Notes: a model not told the origin generated them from the letters alone. A DNA stretch of 64,000 nt from an uncultured Lachnospiraceae bacterium (GCA_905197485.1 CAJJYZ010000001.1:31489-95488), one strand, 5' to 3'; positions 36,768 through 45,919 are shown, counted from the first letter of the stretch. Made by a program: numbers and translations.

Positions 36768-37382
36768 TTACAGCATCTTTTCAAATGGAATCAAACAAAT
36801 CCCATATTCTTCCGCCGCTTTTTCTGCGTTCTCTTCAAATCCGCTTTTCGAAAACACATAATAATATTTTTTCGGATAAGACAGCAAAGCTCCTCTATCC
36901 ATCAATGTATTCAACACCTTGACATCGACCTTTTCGTTTCTCCATTTACACTCGCCAAGCAACGCCGTTTTTTCTCCCAAGGCAACAATATCTATCTCTT
37001 CCTCTCGTTTTTCTTTCGGATTGGTTCCCCACCATCTGCCCATCTTTCCAAACATAAACGGCAATGTATGATAAATGTCCGGGCGATACAAGTATTGCCT
37101 GCAAATATCCTCGAAAATACTTTCCATAAAGGAATTCAACTGTGGCTTTACCATAGTTTCATAAATCGTTTCTCCAACTCCCATAGAAATGGTCGTAATA
37201 TTCGGACGTACAAAACGATACCAAAACAAAAACATATTGTCTCGTAAACGGTATAAAGTTTTTCGACTATTCTCTTTTTCCGTAATCGGTTGTTCCTTTT
37301 CCACAATTCCGATAAGTTTATCACATTCCACTAAAAAATAAAAGCAGAAGCATATCTTTTTCGTCTTATCCTTGAACTTCAC
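36768..37382 (-). pseudogene. C-terminal fragment of a DUF234-type archaeal-like ATPase
   Basis: About 190 residues match the C-terminal part of the AAA-type 'ArchATPase' proteins. The VECDKLIGIVEKEQPITEKE and YRLRDNMFLFWYRFVRPN segments are followed by the DUF234 nuclease-like domain with EEEIDIVALGEKTALLGECKW (PD-(D/E)XK-like core E-D-ECK). The ATPase half, normally about 250 residues with Walker motifs, is absent. The reading frame begins in GTGA overlapping the stop of the histidine kinase gene, and its first 15 residues look unrelated. It is best read as a remnant left when the neighbouring kinase/ABC module was joined here. Confidence 0.7.
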
Positions 37383-38266
37383 CAGAGTTGTACAGAAATA
37401 GTTAATACCTTGCCTTTATAGCTTGCCGAAATAGTCCCTCCCATTTTTTCAATCAATTCTTTCGATATCGCCAAACCAAGTCCTGTTGATTTGCGGGCAT
37501 CATTTACCGTATAAAAGCGGTCAAATAGACGTTCGACCTGCGTCTCCGTCAATCCAGACGCATGATTTGAAAATAAAAACTCCTTATTCTCGGTTAAAAC
37601 AACTTCCAGGTCGCCATCGCTATATTTCACAGCATTGCTAATAATGTTTCCTAGGATACGAGATAACGCATTCTCATTTCCTTTTCCCAATACTCTCTTA
37701 TCGGGCATCGTTATCTTCGGTATAATATTGTTCTGTTTCAGTACAGAATAATAAGAAGAGAGACAGCTTTCCAACACTCCGTTCAAATTTACAGTTTCGA
37801 TTTTCATTTCTTCGGTGTTGGATACCGCTAGTGTATACTGAAATAATTCTTCGGTAAGCTGCTTCATTGCCTTCGTACGATTTTCTATCGCCATAAGATA
37901 ATTTCTTCCTTCTTCTGAGCATTCCTCCTGCTCCAGCAGTTTTAAGTACCCATAGATAGCGGTTAATGGTGTTCTTAAATCATGAGAAATATTTGTAACC
38001 GCTTCTTTTAACTCTAAATCTCCATGCTCAAACTTCTGTCGTCTTTGATTGAAATCTTTGAGCTGTGTATTGATAGATGAAGCCAGTTGTCTCATGTCCG
38101 TATCATGGCTGGATATTTGAATCAGGGTATTTGTATGATTCTGTATTTTTTCTGCAAAAGCCTGATTTATCTCCCTTGCCGATTTTTTCAGAAGATGCAC
38201 TTTCATAAAAAGCATTCCAATGATAATCACTAATCCTAAAATCAATACACATACCCCAATATCCAT
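37379..38266 (-). CDS. Sensor histidine kinase of an ABC-transporter-linked two-component system
   Basis: A 295-residue kinase with one N-terminal membrane helix (residues 4-22) and almost no extracellular part. A coiled linker follows. The HisKA domain has His95 in NISHDLRTPLTAIYGY. The HATPase domain has NIISNAVKYSDG, LFDRFYTVNDARKSTGLGLAI and a C-terminal GKVLTISVQLW. Small kinases without a sensor domain often detect peptides through a partner ABC transporter, whose genes lie directly upstream. ATG 38266 follows GAGGGATTGG. The matching response regulator is at 40075-40737. Confidence 0.88.
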   Translation of the reverse strand: MDIGVCVLILGLVIIIGMLFMKVHLLKKSAREINQAFAEKIQNHTNTLIQISSHDTDMRQLASSINTQLKDFNQRRQKFEHGDLELKEAVTNISHDLRTPLTAIYGYLKLLEQEECSEEGRNYLMAIENRTKAMKQLTEELFQYTLAVSNTEEMKIETVNLNGVLESCLSSYYSVLKQNNIIPKITMPDKRVLGKGNENALSRILGNIISNAVKYSDGDLEVVLTENKEFLFSNHASGLTETQVERLFDRFYTVNDARKSTGLGLAISKELIEKMGGTISASYKGKVLTISVQLW

Positions 38267-38277
38267 ATCCAATCCCT

Positions 38278-39069
38278 CTATTTCATATTTTTTCGTTTGA
38301 AGAAGAAAACACCGATTCCTGTTGTAATTACTGTGACGCCAACAGAGTACAGACACATCTCATTCAGATTTTTTATATCTCTTCTTGCATATTGCATTTC
38401 CTGTCCTACTGGAAGCGCGTTATAAATAAATTCTAACTGCTCTCTTTCTTTTCCCCCAACATACGCCGTATTTATTGTCCCGTCATACCATACTTTCGGA
38501 TTGTCTAAAATTCTTTGCACTTCGTTCAAAAATGCAATCGATAAAAACACAAACAAAATGCACAGAATCGGTGCGATTGCTTTGCTTGAAACTAAATGGG
38601 TAATCATCGTGAAGATAGCGCAAAATGCGACGACTGTAATCAGGCTTCCAAAGACAATCAATACTACTTTTTTTACAGGAATCGTCAACCCTCCAATCAT
38701 CGGAATGCCAACAACCACATTCGCCAACATATAGGAACCACACATAAAAAATGATGCAGCAATATTCACAATCAGATTCGAAAAATAAATTTCGGTTCTC
38801 TTATGTCCTGCAATGATTTTATTTCTCATCGTGCCGTCCATGTACTCTACACCGACAAATAGAGAACAAAATATCGCACTGATGACTCCAATCATAAGAG
38901 TATAGACGAAAAATGTGCTATTTAGATTTACCTTCGCATGATACCCTACTAATTGTCTATATTGCTGAAAACATAGGAAACTTCCTGCAAAAAACATAAA
39001 TCCCATGCCAATGAAAAATAATTTATTCTTAATCATTCTTGAAAAATTAGCATATAACAGATTACTCAT
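38278..39069 (-). CDS. ABC-2 type transporter permease subunit
   Basis: A 263-residue membrane protein with about six helices (near 20-38, 55-75, 100-125, 140-165, 170-190, 235-255). It begins MSNLLYANFSRMIKNKLFFIG, typical of lantibiotic-immunity or bacitracin-type ABC-2 permeases. The GGAGG site seven bases before ATG 39069 decides the start, which overlaps the ATPase gene by eight bases. It should pair with that ATPase to export or detoxify a membrane-active compound. The permease is single here, with no second copy as in LanEFG systems. Confidence 0.82.
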   Translation of the reverse strand: MSNLLYANFSRMIKNKLFFIGMGFMFFAGSFLCFQQYRQLVGYHAKVNLNSTFFVYTLMIGVISAIFCSLFVGVEYMDGTMRNKIIAGHKRTEIYFSNLIVNIAASFFMCGSYMLANVVVGIPMIGGLTIPVKKVVLIVFGSLITVVAFCAIFTMITHLVSSKAIAPILCILFVFLSIAFLNEVQRILDNPKVWYDGTINTAYVGGKEREQLEFIYNALPVGQEMQYARRDIKNLNEMCLYSVGVTVITTGIGVFFFKRKNMK

Positions 39070-39979
39070 GGCTTGCACCTCCTACCAAATTGATGTAATA
39101 GCTTTCCAATGTCTCTGCCTGTTCGTGTAAACTGGTAATAAAGCAATTATCCTGTGCCAATTTTAAGGTTAAGTCAGATACAGGAACTTCTCCATATAGA
39201 TTGGCAACTGTATCCGAGAGTATCTCATACTCCATGTTCATCATATCAAGGACACGAGCCAATACAGTAGTATCTGTTACTGTGAGTCTCACACAACTCC
39301 GGCATACTTTCCACAGTTCTTTTGCCTCTATTTCTTTTACCATACGGCCGCTTGCAATAAAACCATAATGGGTAGCCAACCGAGAAAGTTCGTCCAGATT
39401 ATGGCTGGAAATCAATATCGTAATCTGTTTTTTTCTGTTTAATTTTAAGATTAATTCTCTCATTTCGATGATGCCTTGCGGGTCAAGACCGTTCCCAGGT
39501 TCGTCAAGAATCAGGAAGTCCGGACTTCCCACGAGAGCGACTGCAATCCCTAATCTTTGACGCATCCCCAAAGAAAAATGCTTTACCTTTTTCTTTCCTG
39601 CTTTCTCCAATCCAACAAGATGTAACAACTCATCTATACCATCATATGAAGGCATACCTAACATCTGATATTGTTGTTTGAGATTGTTTTTCGCCGTCAT
39701 ATCCATATAGATTGCGGGTGTTTCAACGACTGCCCCTATTCTCTTTTGTGAATGCAGAATATTCTTATCTGTATTTTTCACACCATATAACGTATACGTT
39801 CCGGATGTTGGCGATTGCAAGCCACACACCATACGGATGAATGTCGTTTTCCCCGCTCCATTTTCTCCAACAAACCCGTAAATTGCTCCCTTCGGGACAT
39901 GAATGGAAAATCGATTCAATGCCTTTGCGGAATGCCGGTATTCTTTTGTCAAATCTTTCGCTGTTAAAATATATTCCAT
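39062..39979 (-). CDS. ABC transporter ATP-binding protein (bacitracin/lantibiotic-resistance type)
   Basis: A 305-residue ATPase: Walker A GENGAGKT at 38-45, Q-loop VVETPAIYMDMTAKNNL, signature FSLGMRQRLGIAVAL, Walker B LILDEPGNGLDPQGI, and SSHNLDELSRLATHYGF. The variant signature FSLGM and the 80-residue C-terminal extension fit the BcrA/NukF subfamily. It leads a three-gene operon with the permease and the histidine kinase. The promoter gap before it holds three regularly spaced repeats. Confidence 0.9.
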   Translation of the reverse strand: MEYILTAKDLTKEYRHSAKALNRFSIHVPKGAIYGFVGENGAGKTTFIRMVCGLQSPTSGTYTLYGVKNTDKNILHSQKRIGAVVETPAIYMDMTAKNNLKQQYQMLGMPSYDGIDELLHLVGLEKAGKKKVKHFSLGMRQRLGIAVALVGSPDFLILDEPGNGLDPQGIIEMRELILKLNRKKQITILISSHNLDELSRLATHYGFIASGRMVKEIEAKELWKVCRSCVRLTVTDTTVLARVLDMMNMEYEILSDTVANLYGEVPVSDLTLKLAQDNCFITSLHEQAETLESYYINLVGGASHE

Positions 39980-40027
39980 GTAATCAAAGCCTCCTTGTTT
40001 TTCTCTAATGCCATTCTAATAAATAAT

Positions 40028-40061
40028 TGTTAAGAAAGCTGTTAAGAAAATTGCAAAGAAA
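40028..40061 (-). promoter_or_regulatory. Three direct repeats at exact 12-base period, probable operator
   Basis: The plus strand reads TGTTAAGAAA at 40028 and 40040 and TGCAAAGAAA at 40052, i.e. TTTCTTAACA-type half-sites on the transcribed strand. They lie in the 95-base gap between the response regulator and the ABC operon. OmpR-family regulators bind tandem direct repeats, so this is the expected target of the adjacent regulator. The TTAACA cores could double as -35 elements. Confidence 0.6.
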
Positions 40062-40074
40062 GTGTAAAGATTTT

Positions 40075-40737
40075 TCATTCCGCCATTTTAAACCCAATGC
40101 CCCAAACTGCTTCAATATAGTCTTTTCCCGAAGCTTCACGTAACTTTTTTCTCAAATTACTAATGTGAACCCGCAACGAGCTTTCCATACAATCCGGCGT
40201 ATCTTCGCTAATACGGTCAAGCAAAACCGTTTTCGTGATAATCTGTTTTGGATTCTCCATAAGAAGCTTTAATATCGCAAATTCTGTTTTCGTCAGCTTT
40301 ACCTCTTGCTCACGAACAAGAACACAGTGCGTCGTTATATCAAGAAGAATCTCATCATATGCTAACTTTTCCGGATTCCTCACTTTCTCTGTTTTGCGAA
40401 GCTGCACAACGATTCTTGCCAGCAGTTCCTCAATATCGAACGGCTTTGTAATATAATCAACTGCGCCATTCAATAAAAGCGCCACCTTATCTTTTACATC
40501 TACTTTTGCGCTCATCACAATTACCGGAATATCTGATATCTTCGGCAGTATTTCTTCTCCGGTCAATCCAGGGAGCATCAAGTCCAAAAGAATTAAATCC
40601 GGCTGATTATTTTGCAAAAACAATAACGCTTCCGTCCCGGAATACGCATGAGATACTTGGTACTCTTCCTGCGTCAAAACTTTTCCCAGCATATCATTTA
40701 TATGCATATCATCGTCTATTATCAAAATATGTTTCAT
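40075..40737 (-). CDS. OmpR-family response regulator
   Basis: A 220-residue regulator with a receiver domain (acidic IIDDDMH; phosphoacceptor Asp52 in LILLDLMLPG; VMSAK; ITKPFD). A winged-helix DNA-binding domain follows at about 125-220 (VKLTKTEFAILKLLMENP, SLRVHISNLRKKLREASGKDYIEAVWGIGFKM). ATG 40737 follows GAGGAG; the longer frame to 40770 has no site. It is the partner of the kinase at 37379-38266 and lies at the head of the module. Confidence 0.92.
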   Translation of the reverse strand: MKHILIIDDDMHINDMLGKVLTQEEYQVSHAYSGTEALLFLQNNQPDLILLDLMLPGLTGEEILPKISDIPVIVMSAKVDVKDKVALLLNGAVDYITKPFDIEELLARIVVQLRKTEKVRNPEKLAYDEILLDITTHCVLVREQEVKLTKTEFAILKLLMENPKQIITKTVLLDRISEDTPDCMESSLRVHISNLRKKLREASGKDYIEAVWGIGFKMAE

Positions 40738-41108
40738 TGTGTTGACTCCTCTTGTGAACTCTTTTGACATCTATTTTATCACATTTTAAGGAAAATAGTG
40801 TAATAGAAACTGTGTAGTTCGTTCTAACTGTAAAAAAGGAGAGAATCCCCTTATCGAGTCACTCTCTCCTATCATCTGATTAGCCATTCTAATCATTTTT
40901 AACAATATTCATTTTTCCTTTTCAAAATGGCATTACAGCATAATTTTCACCGCATTTTTTCATTCGTTTCTAAAATAAATTTCACGCCATTTTCTTTAAA
41001 ATTTTACGCCACACGTACGCCATTTTCGTAAAAATAGATACCAATTTATAAGAGTTTATTCGATTTTACCTATCCTGAAAATTTCTCTAAATCCCCGTAA
41101 ATCCCGCA
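40738..41108. other. 371-base intergenic region with phased repeats, no gene
   Basis: AT-rich gap between the response regulator and metA. It contains the metA terminator (40832-40870) and a plus-direction hairpin TGATTAG / CTAATCA followed by five T (40877-40900). Between 40949 and 41026 there is a series of ACGCCATTTT-like units, with CGC at 40951, 40985, 41007 and 41018 (spacings 34, 22 and 11). No open reading frame with a ribosome site was found. Confidence 0.6.
40832..40870 (-). terminator. Terminator after metA
   Basis: Minus-strand eight-base stem AGGAGAGA / TCTCTCCT with an 18-base loop and six T. It is 239 bases past the metA stop, so metA has a long 3' untranslated region unless something stops earlier. 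Confidence 0.65.
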
Positions 41109-42029
41109 TTAAAACGGCGTTCCATCCAAGTTATACGGCGTTACCTGATACACGTAATAATTGAGCCAATTGGTATAGAGATTATTCGCGATTGCCCGCC
41201 ACGTTAAGAGTGGTTTCTTCGTGTCGTCATCATTCTCATAGTAATTGACCGGAATTTTTATCGGAAGCCCTTTCTCCTTATCCCGCTTATACTCTTTATC
41301 CAATGTCATTCTGTCATATTCCGGATGTCCCATGACAAAAATCTGCCTTCCATCCTGTGCCATAACGAGAAATGCGCCTGCTGCCTCCGACTCTGCGAGA
41401 ATCATCAGCCTCTCGTCTTCCCGTATTTTCTCGATTGGTACGTCTGTATGTCTGGAATGCGGCGCAAAAAATACGTCGTCGAAACCTCTGACTAATGGGA
41501 TTTTTCGATTCAGCACTCTATGCCGGAAGATTCCGAATAATTTTTCTTCCAGCGGGACCTTATCAATTCCATAATGGTAATAAATTCCCGCCTGGGCGCC
41601 CCAGCAAAGATGCAACGTAGAAGTCACATTCGTCTTCGTCCATTCCATAATCGTTTTTAATTCTTCCCAGTAGTCCACTTCCTCAAACGGCATCTGCTCA
41701 ACCGGCGCTCCGGTTATGATGAAACCATCGAATTTCTTCTCCCGAATCTCTTCAAACGTTACATAGAATTGATTCAGATGGCTGGTCGGCGTGTTTTTAG
41801 AACGATGACTTGCCACATGAACGAAAACCACATCCACTTGAAGCGGTGTGTTGGAAAGAGAACGAAGAATCTGAAGCTCCGTCTCTTCCTTTAGCGGCAT
41901 CAGGTTTAGAAGTCCGATGCGAATCGGACGGATATCCTGATGTATTGCGCGATGTTCATCCATCACAAATATATTTTCTTTTTCCAGTATTCCCTTTACC
42001 GGAAGGTCATTTTGTACGCGAATCGGCAT
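41109..42029 (-). CDS. metA: Homoserine O-acetyltransferase of the MetA family
   Basis: A 306-residue MetA/HTS family enzyme for the first committed step of methionine synthesis. The catalytic Cys142 lies in HLCWGAQAG; His and Glu follow in the MGHPEYDR segment. Residue 111 is Glu (TGAPVEQMPFEEVDYW). In characterised MetA proteins Glu111 goes with acetyl-CoA use and Gly111 with succinyl-CoA, so acetyl-homoserine is the likely product despite the common 'succinyltransferase' label. It begins 14 bases after the stop of the AI-2E-family transporter gene and probably shares its transcript. Confidence 0.92.
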   Translation of the reverse strand: MPIRVQNDLPVKGILEKENIFVMDEHRAIHQDIRPIRIGLLNLMPLKEETELQILRSLSNTPLQVDVVFVHVASHRSKNTPTSHLNQFYVTFEEIREKKFDGFIITGAPVEQMPFEEVDYWEELKTIMEWTKTNVTSTLHLCWGAQAGIYYHYGIDKVPLEEKLFGIFRHRVLNRKIPLVRGFDDVFFAPHSRHTDVPIEKIREDERLMILAESEAAGAFLVMAQDGRQIFVMGHPEYDRMTLDKEYKRDKEKGLPIKIPVNYYENDDDTKKPLLTWRAIANNLYTNWLNYYVYQVTPYNLDGTPF

Positions 42030-42043
42030 ACCTGTTCACCTAC

Positions 42044-43351
42044 CTATTTCTTTTCTTCTACCGATTGTTTCTGATGTGCAACTCCCGCTTCATCTATATA
42101 ATCTATTTTTTCAAAAGCGTCGGATGCCATCGGCAGTTTTTTCTTCTCAAGTTTTTTCTCCACAAACATATTGACCAGATAGTAAAGCACCGCGAACGTC
42201 GGCACACCCATTACCATTCCTACAAATCCAAAGAGTCCTCCTCCAAGTAAAATGGAGAATACGACCCAGAATGCGCTGAGTCCTGTGGAGTTTCCTAAAA
42301 TCTTCGGTCCAAGGATATTTCCGTCAAACTGCTGCAAGAGCAGAATGAAAATCATGAAATACAATCCTTTGATTGGCTCTGCCAGCAAAATCAAAATGAT
42401 GCTTGGAATCGCTCCGATAAACGGACCGAAAAACGGAATTACGTTCGTGACACCGACTACGACACTCACAAGAAGTGTATACGGCATCTTCAAAATACTT
42501 AACACGACAAAGCAGATGATTCCGATGATGATGGAATCGATGATTTTCCCGATGACAAACCCACCGAAGATTTCATTGCTTTTTCTCGTGATTTGGAGAA
42601 TCGTGTTTGCACGTTCTTTTTCAAATAACGCATATGTAATCTTCTTGCATTGTCCCACAAACTTCTCTTTTGTCGTCAACACATAGACTGACACAATCAG
42701 ACCAACCGCGATATTAAACAACGTGGAGAATACACTGATTACTCCGCTTGTCAAAGAGGACATCATCTGGTTAATCTGTCCAATCAAGTCGCTTCTCAAC
42801 CATGTTTCCAGCGATGCCGCCCCATTTTCCAATACTTTCCGGAACGTTCCGGAGATAGCGGAATCATTGATTGCATGCTGCTCCATATATGCCATCGCCT
42901 CATTCATCTGTCCTGGCAGGCTGATAATCATATCGCGGATACTCTTATATAATTCCGGAATAATCATATTCAATAACAAGATTACAACTGCAACGGTGAC
43001 AAGGAGTGAGATGAGCACTCCCACATTTCTGGCAAGACTATAGGCTTTCCTCTCACTTTTCATCTTTCCTTGCAATAGCGGCAGAATCTTCCTCTCAATC
43101 CATGTAACCATCGGATTCAGCAGATATGCAAACGCAAGTCCCATGATAATCGGTTGTAAAATAACCCCGATTTCTTTTACGACTCTTGCAATATCATCGA
43201 TTCTGAGAAATGCAAAATAGCACACGATACATGCCACGATAATAAGGAAAGAAGTAAATCCTCTCATGAAATACGATTTCAGATTCAACTGAGACCCGGA
43301 TTCCTGTTTCCCATTTTCCTGCACCTGCTCCATAGATTCTTTTTCTTTCAT
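42044..43351 (-). CDS. AI-2E family transporter (PerM/TqsA-like membrane protein)
   Basis: A 435-residue polytopic protein of the AI-2E transporter family (formerly UPF0118). It has four N-terminal helices, including FTSFLIIVACIVCYFAFLRI and PIIMGLAFAYLLNPMV. A periplasmic stretch is rich in amphipathic sequence, and conserved GVTNVIPFFGPFIGAIPSI and LLLQQFDGNILGPKILG lie in the C-terminal half. Members export diverse small molecules or ions, and only a few are linked to autoinducer-2. Charged tails occur at both ends. The start codon is not firmly set; ATG 43333 is an alternative. Confidence 0.88.
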   Translation of the reverse strand: MKEKESMEQVQENGKQESGSQLNLKSYFMRGFTSFLIIVACIVCYFAFLRIDDIARVVKEIGVILQPIIMGLAFAYLLNPMVTWIERKILPLLQGKMKSERKAYSLARNVGVLISLLVTVAVVILLLNMIIPELYKSIRDMIISLPGQMNEAMAYMEQHAINDSAISGTFRKVLENGAASLETWLRSDLIGQINQMMSSLTSGVISVFSTLFNIAVGLIVSVYVLTTKEKFVGQCKKITYALFEKERANTILQITRKSNEIFGGFVIGKIIDSIIIGIICFVVLSILKMPYTLLVSVVVGVTNVIPFFGPFIGAIPSIILILLAEPIKGLYFMIFILLLQQFDGNILGPKILGNSTGLSAFWVVFSILLGGGLFGFVGMVMGVPTFAVLYYLVNMFVEKKLEKKKLPMASDAFEKIDYIDEAGVAHQKQSVEEKK

Positions 43352-43496
43352 TTACTCTGTACTCTCTTTCTGTAAGTCATTCACGTGTTCCATTATAGCG
43401 TGCCTATTGGAGTATCGTCAAGAATATCACTTTTTCTTTTTTACAAAAGATTGCGCCAAAGAGCAATCTCTGCGCGAAATGCATTTAAAAATCAAA

Positions 43497-43529
43497 CAGG
43501 ACAGTACCGATTTTTCGAATACTGTCCTG
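43497..43529 (-). terminator. Terminator after the DUF1540 gene
   Basis: Perfect ten-base stem CAGGACAGTA / TACTGTCCTG with a 13-base loop, followed on the minus strand by TTTGATTTTT. It lies 14 bases past the stop. Confidence 0.85.
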
Positions 43530-43542
43530 TCGTTTCATTCCC

Positions 43543-43899
43543 CTATTTGCATCCACATGTGAAAGTTGCGCACTCTGTGTCATGGCAATCGCACGCCTGG
43601 CTTCCTTCCACACTAATCTTGCCTGCATGACATTTGCATGCCTCGTTGTACTGGCAATCTACCGCCTTGCAGTCAATGCTGCTTGTAGCGGACGGTTTGG
43701 AAGAAGTGACATCACCGTAACTTCCGCTGTAGCCTCCTGAAATACCGTTGCTCATGCTTTCTTTTCTTTCCTGGAAACTATCACAGCAAGTCTCTTCTGC
43801 ATGTTTCGCAGAACTTCCTCCCACTTGAATCGCATCCAGGTCACATAAAAACTGTTTGTTGTGTACACATGTCTGTACGGTACATTTTAATTCTGGCAT
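43543..43899 (-). CDS. Cysteine-rich DUF1540 protein
   Basis: A 118-residue protein with two DUF1540 units of about 40 residues. Unit one is CTVQTCVHNKQFLCDLDAIQVG...CCDSF; unit two is CKAVDCQYNEACKCHAGKISVEG...CDCHDTECATFTC. A Gly/Ser/Tyr-rich linker separates them. Spaced cysteines suggest metal binding. The function of the domain is not known, though it is frequent in spore formers. A single-gene unit with a strong terminator. Confidence 0.85.
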   Translation of the reverse strand: MPELKCTVQTCVHNKQFLCDLDAIQVGGSSAKHAEETCCDSFQERKESMSNGISGGYSGSYGDVTSSKPSATSSIDCKAVDCQYNEACKCHAGKISVEGSQACDCHDTECATFTCGCK

Positions 43900-43957
43900 C
43901 TTACTACCTCCTTCTATTCCATAAACGTTATCAGAGATAGTATTTCCTGCCCTATCT

Positions 43958-45919
43958 TTATTTATTCTCTTCTACTTCGATTTTACGAATTTCTTTCGTA
44001 CGGATTTCTTTGCAAATGTCGTTGATAAATGTATCCAGAGATTTCTGTCCCTCATCTCCTAAGTATCTGCTTCTTACAGACACCACATTTTCTTCTTCCT
44101 CTTTTGCTCCGACTACAAGCAGATACGGAACTTTCTGAAGTCTTGCTTCACGAATCTTATAACCGATTTTCTCCGAACGATTGTCTACGCTTGTACGGAT
44201 ACCGTTTGCTTTCAATTCGCTGTTCACTTTTTCTGCGTAATCTGCATATTTTTCAGAGATTGGAAGAACACGAACCTGTTCCGGGCAAAGCCATGTCGGG
44301 AACAATCCGGCATATTTTTCGATGAGCCATGCAAGCGTTCTTTCGTAACATCCAAGCGCTGTTCTGTGAATGATATATGGGCGTTTCTTGTCTCCGTTTT
44401 CATCGATATAGTACATATCAAACTGCTCGGCAAGCAATGCGTCCCACTGAATGGTAATCATAGTGTCTTCTTTTCCGTACACATTCTTCGCATTGATATC
44501 TACTTTCGGTCCGTAGAATGCGGCTTCTCCGACATCTTCTACGAATTTGATGCCGAGTTCATTTAAGATATCACGCATATGCTGCTCTGTCTCTTCCCAA
44601 ACTTCCGGCTCTCCGATATATTTTTCTCTGTTCTCCGGGTCCCATTTTGATAAATGGTATGTGACGTCTTCTTCTACTCCCAATGTTTCCAGACAATGTT
44701 TCGCGAGAGCAAGACATCCCTTGAATTCTTCTACCATCTGGTCCGGACGTACTACTAAGTGTCCTTCCGAAATCGTAAACTGACGAACTCTTGTAAGTCC
44801 ATGCATCTCTCCAGAATCTTCATTACGGAACAATGTGGAAGTCTCACCGTAACGGATTGGCAATTCTCTGTAGGAATGCTGCGCTGCTTTGTATACATAA
44901 TACTGGAACGGACATGTCATCGGACGGAGGGCAAATACTTCTTTGTCTTTCTCCTCATCTCCCAGTACAAACATTCCTTCTTTATAGTGGTCCCAATGTC
45001 CGGAAATCTTATACAAATCGCTCTTTGCCATGAGCGGAGTCTTTGTACGCACATAGCCCCATTCGTTGTCTTCGATATCTTCAATCCATCTCTGGAGTTC
45101 TTTCAGCATGATAACACCCTTCGGCATCATGAGCGGAAGTCCCTGGCCAATCACATCTACCGTTGTGAATAATTCCATCTCTCTTCCGAGCTTATTGTGG
45201 TCGCGTCTCTTCGCATCCTCCAATCTCTCCAGATGTTCTGTCAATTCTTCTTTTTTCGCATAAGCAGTTCCGTAGATACGGGATAACATCTTATTCTTCT
45301 CATTTCCTCTCCAGTAAGCGCCGGAAGAAGAAATCAACTTGAATGCTTTCACGCTCTTTGTGCTCATCAAATGAGGGCCTGCACATAAGTCTACAAATTC
45401 TCCCTGTCTATAGAAAGAAATCACCGCGTCTTCTGGTAAATCCTGAATCAGCTCTACCTTATATGGCTCTCCCTTTTCTTCCATGAATGCAATGGCTTCT
45501 TCTCTCGGAAGCTCAAATCGTTCGATTTTTGCATTCTCTTTGATGATTTTCTTCATCTCTTTCTCAATCTTTTCCAAATCTTCGCTTGAGAATGGTTCGT
45601 GTTCGAAATCATAGTAAAATCCTGTATCGATGGATGGCCCAATCGCAAGTTTTGCTTCCGGGTACAGTCTTTTTACTGCTTCTGCAAGAATATGGGAAGC
45701 CGTATGGCGTAGAGTCGATAATCCGGCTTCGTCGTTCGCTGTTAAAATATTAAGCTCCGCGTCCTCTTCTACTACGGTACGTAAGTCCACAACTTCTCCA
45801 TTCACTTCTCCTGCACAGGCTGCTCTTGCAAGCCCTTCGCTAATGTCTGCCGCAATCTCAAGCACTGATTTGCTTTCCGCATATTCCTTGACAGAACCGT
45901 CCTTTAATGTAATATTCAT
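43958..45919 (-). CDS. thrS: Threonyl-tRNA synthetase ThrS
   Basis: A 653-residue class II synthetase charging tRNA-Thr. It has an N-terminal TGS domain (residues 1-60) and the editing domain (RHTASHILAEAVKRLYPEAKLAIGP with HxxxH). Class II motif 2 is in TLFRNEDSGEMHGLTRVRQFTISEGH, zinc ligands include Cys in RPMTCPFQYY, and motif 3 is in IIHRTALGCYERTLAWLIEKYAG. The anticodon-binding domain is C-terminal. Its ATG shares bases with the thioesterase stop (TAATG). Expression should be set by the T-box upstream of the thioesterase gene. Confidence 0.97.
   Translation of the reverse strand: MNITLKDGSVKEYAESKSVLEIAADISEGLARAACAGEVNGEVVDLRTVVEEDAELNILTANDEAGLSTLRHTASHILAEAVKRLYPEAKLAIGPSIDTGFYYDFEHEPFSSEDLEKIEKEMKKIIKENAKIERFELPREEAIAFMEEKGEPYKVELIQDLPEDAVISFYRQGEFVDLCAGPHLMSTKSVKAFKLISSSGAYWRGNEKNKMLSRIYGTAYAKKEELTEHLERLEDAKRRDHNKLGREMELFTTVDVIGQGLPLMMPKGVIMLKELQRWIEDIEDNEWGYVRTKTPLMAKSDLYKISGHWDHYKEGMFVLGDEEKDKEVFALRPMTCPFQYYVYKAAQHSYRELPIRYGETSTLFRNEDSGEMHGLTRVRQFTISEGHLVVRPDQMVEEFKGCLALAKHCLETLGVEEDVTYHLSKWDPENREKYIGEPEVWEETEQHMRDILNELGIKFVEDVGEAAFYGPKVDINAKNVYGKEDTMITIQWDALLAEQFDMYYIDENGDKKRPYIIHRTALGCYERTLAWLIEKYAGLFPTWLCPEQVRVLPISEKYADYAEKVNSELKANGIRTSVDNRSEKIGYKIREARLQKVPYLLVVGAKEEEENVVSVRSRYLGDEGQKSLDTFINDICKEIRTKEIRKIEVEENK

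Noticed and set aside
36768..40770. Complete mobile element carrying the ABC/two-component module
   Set aside because: No integrase, transposase, attachment-site repeats or conjugation genes are found, so only the truncated neighbour hints at past insertion.
40949..41026. CRISPR-like short repeat array
   Set aside because: Units are short, imperfect and unevenly spaced, with no unique spacers and no cas genes.
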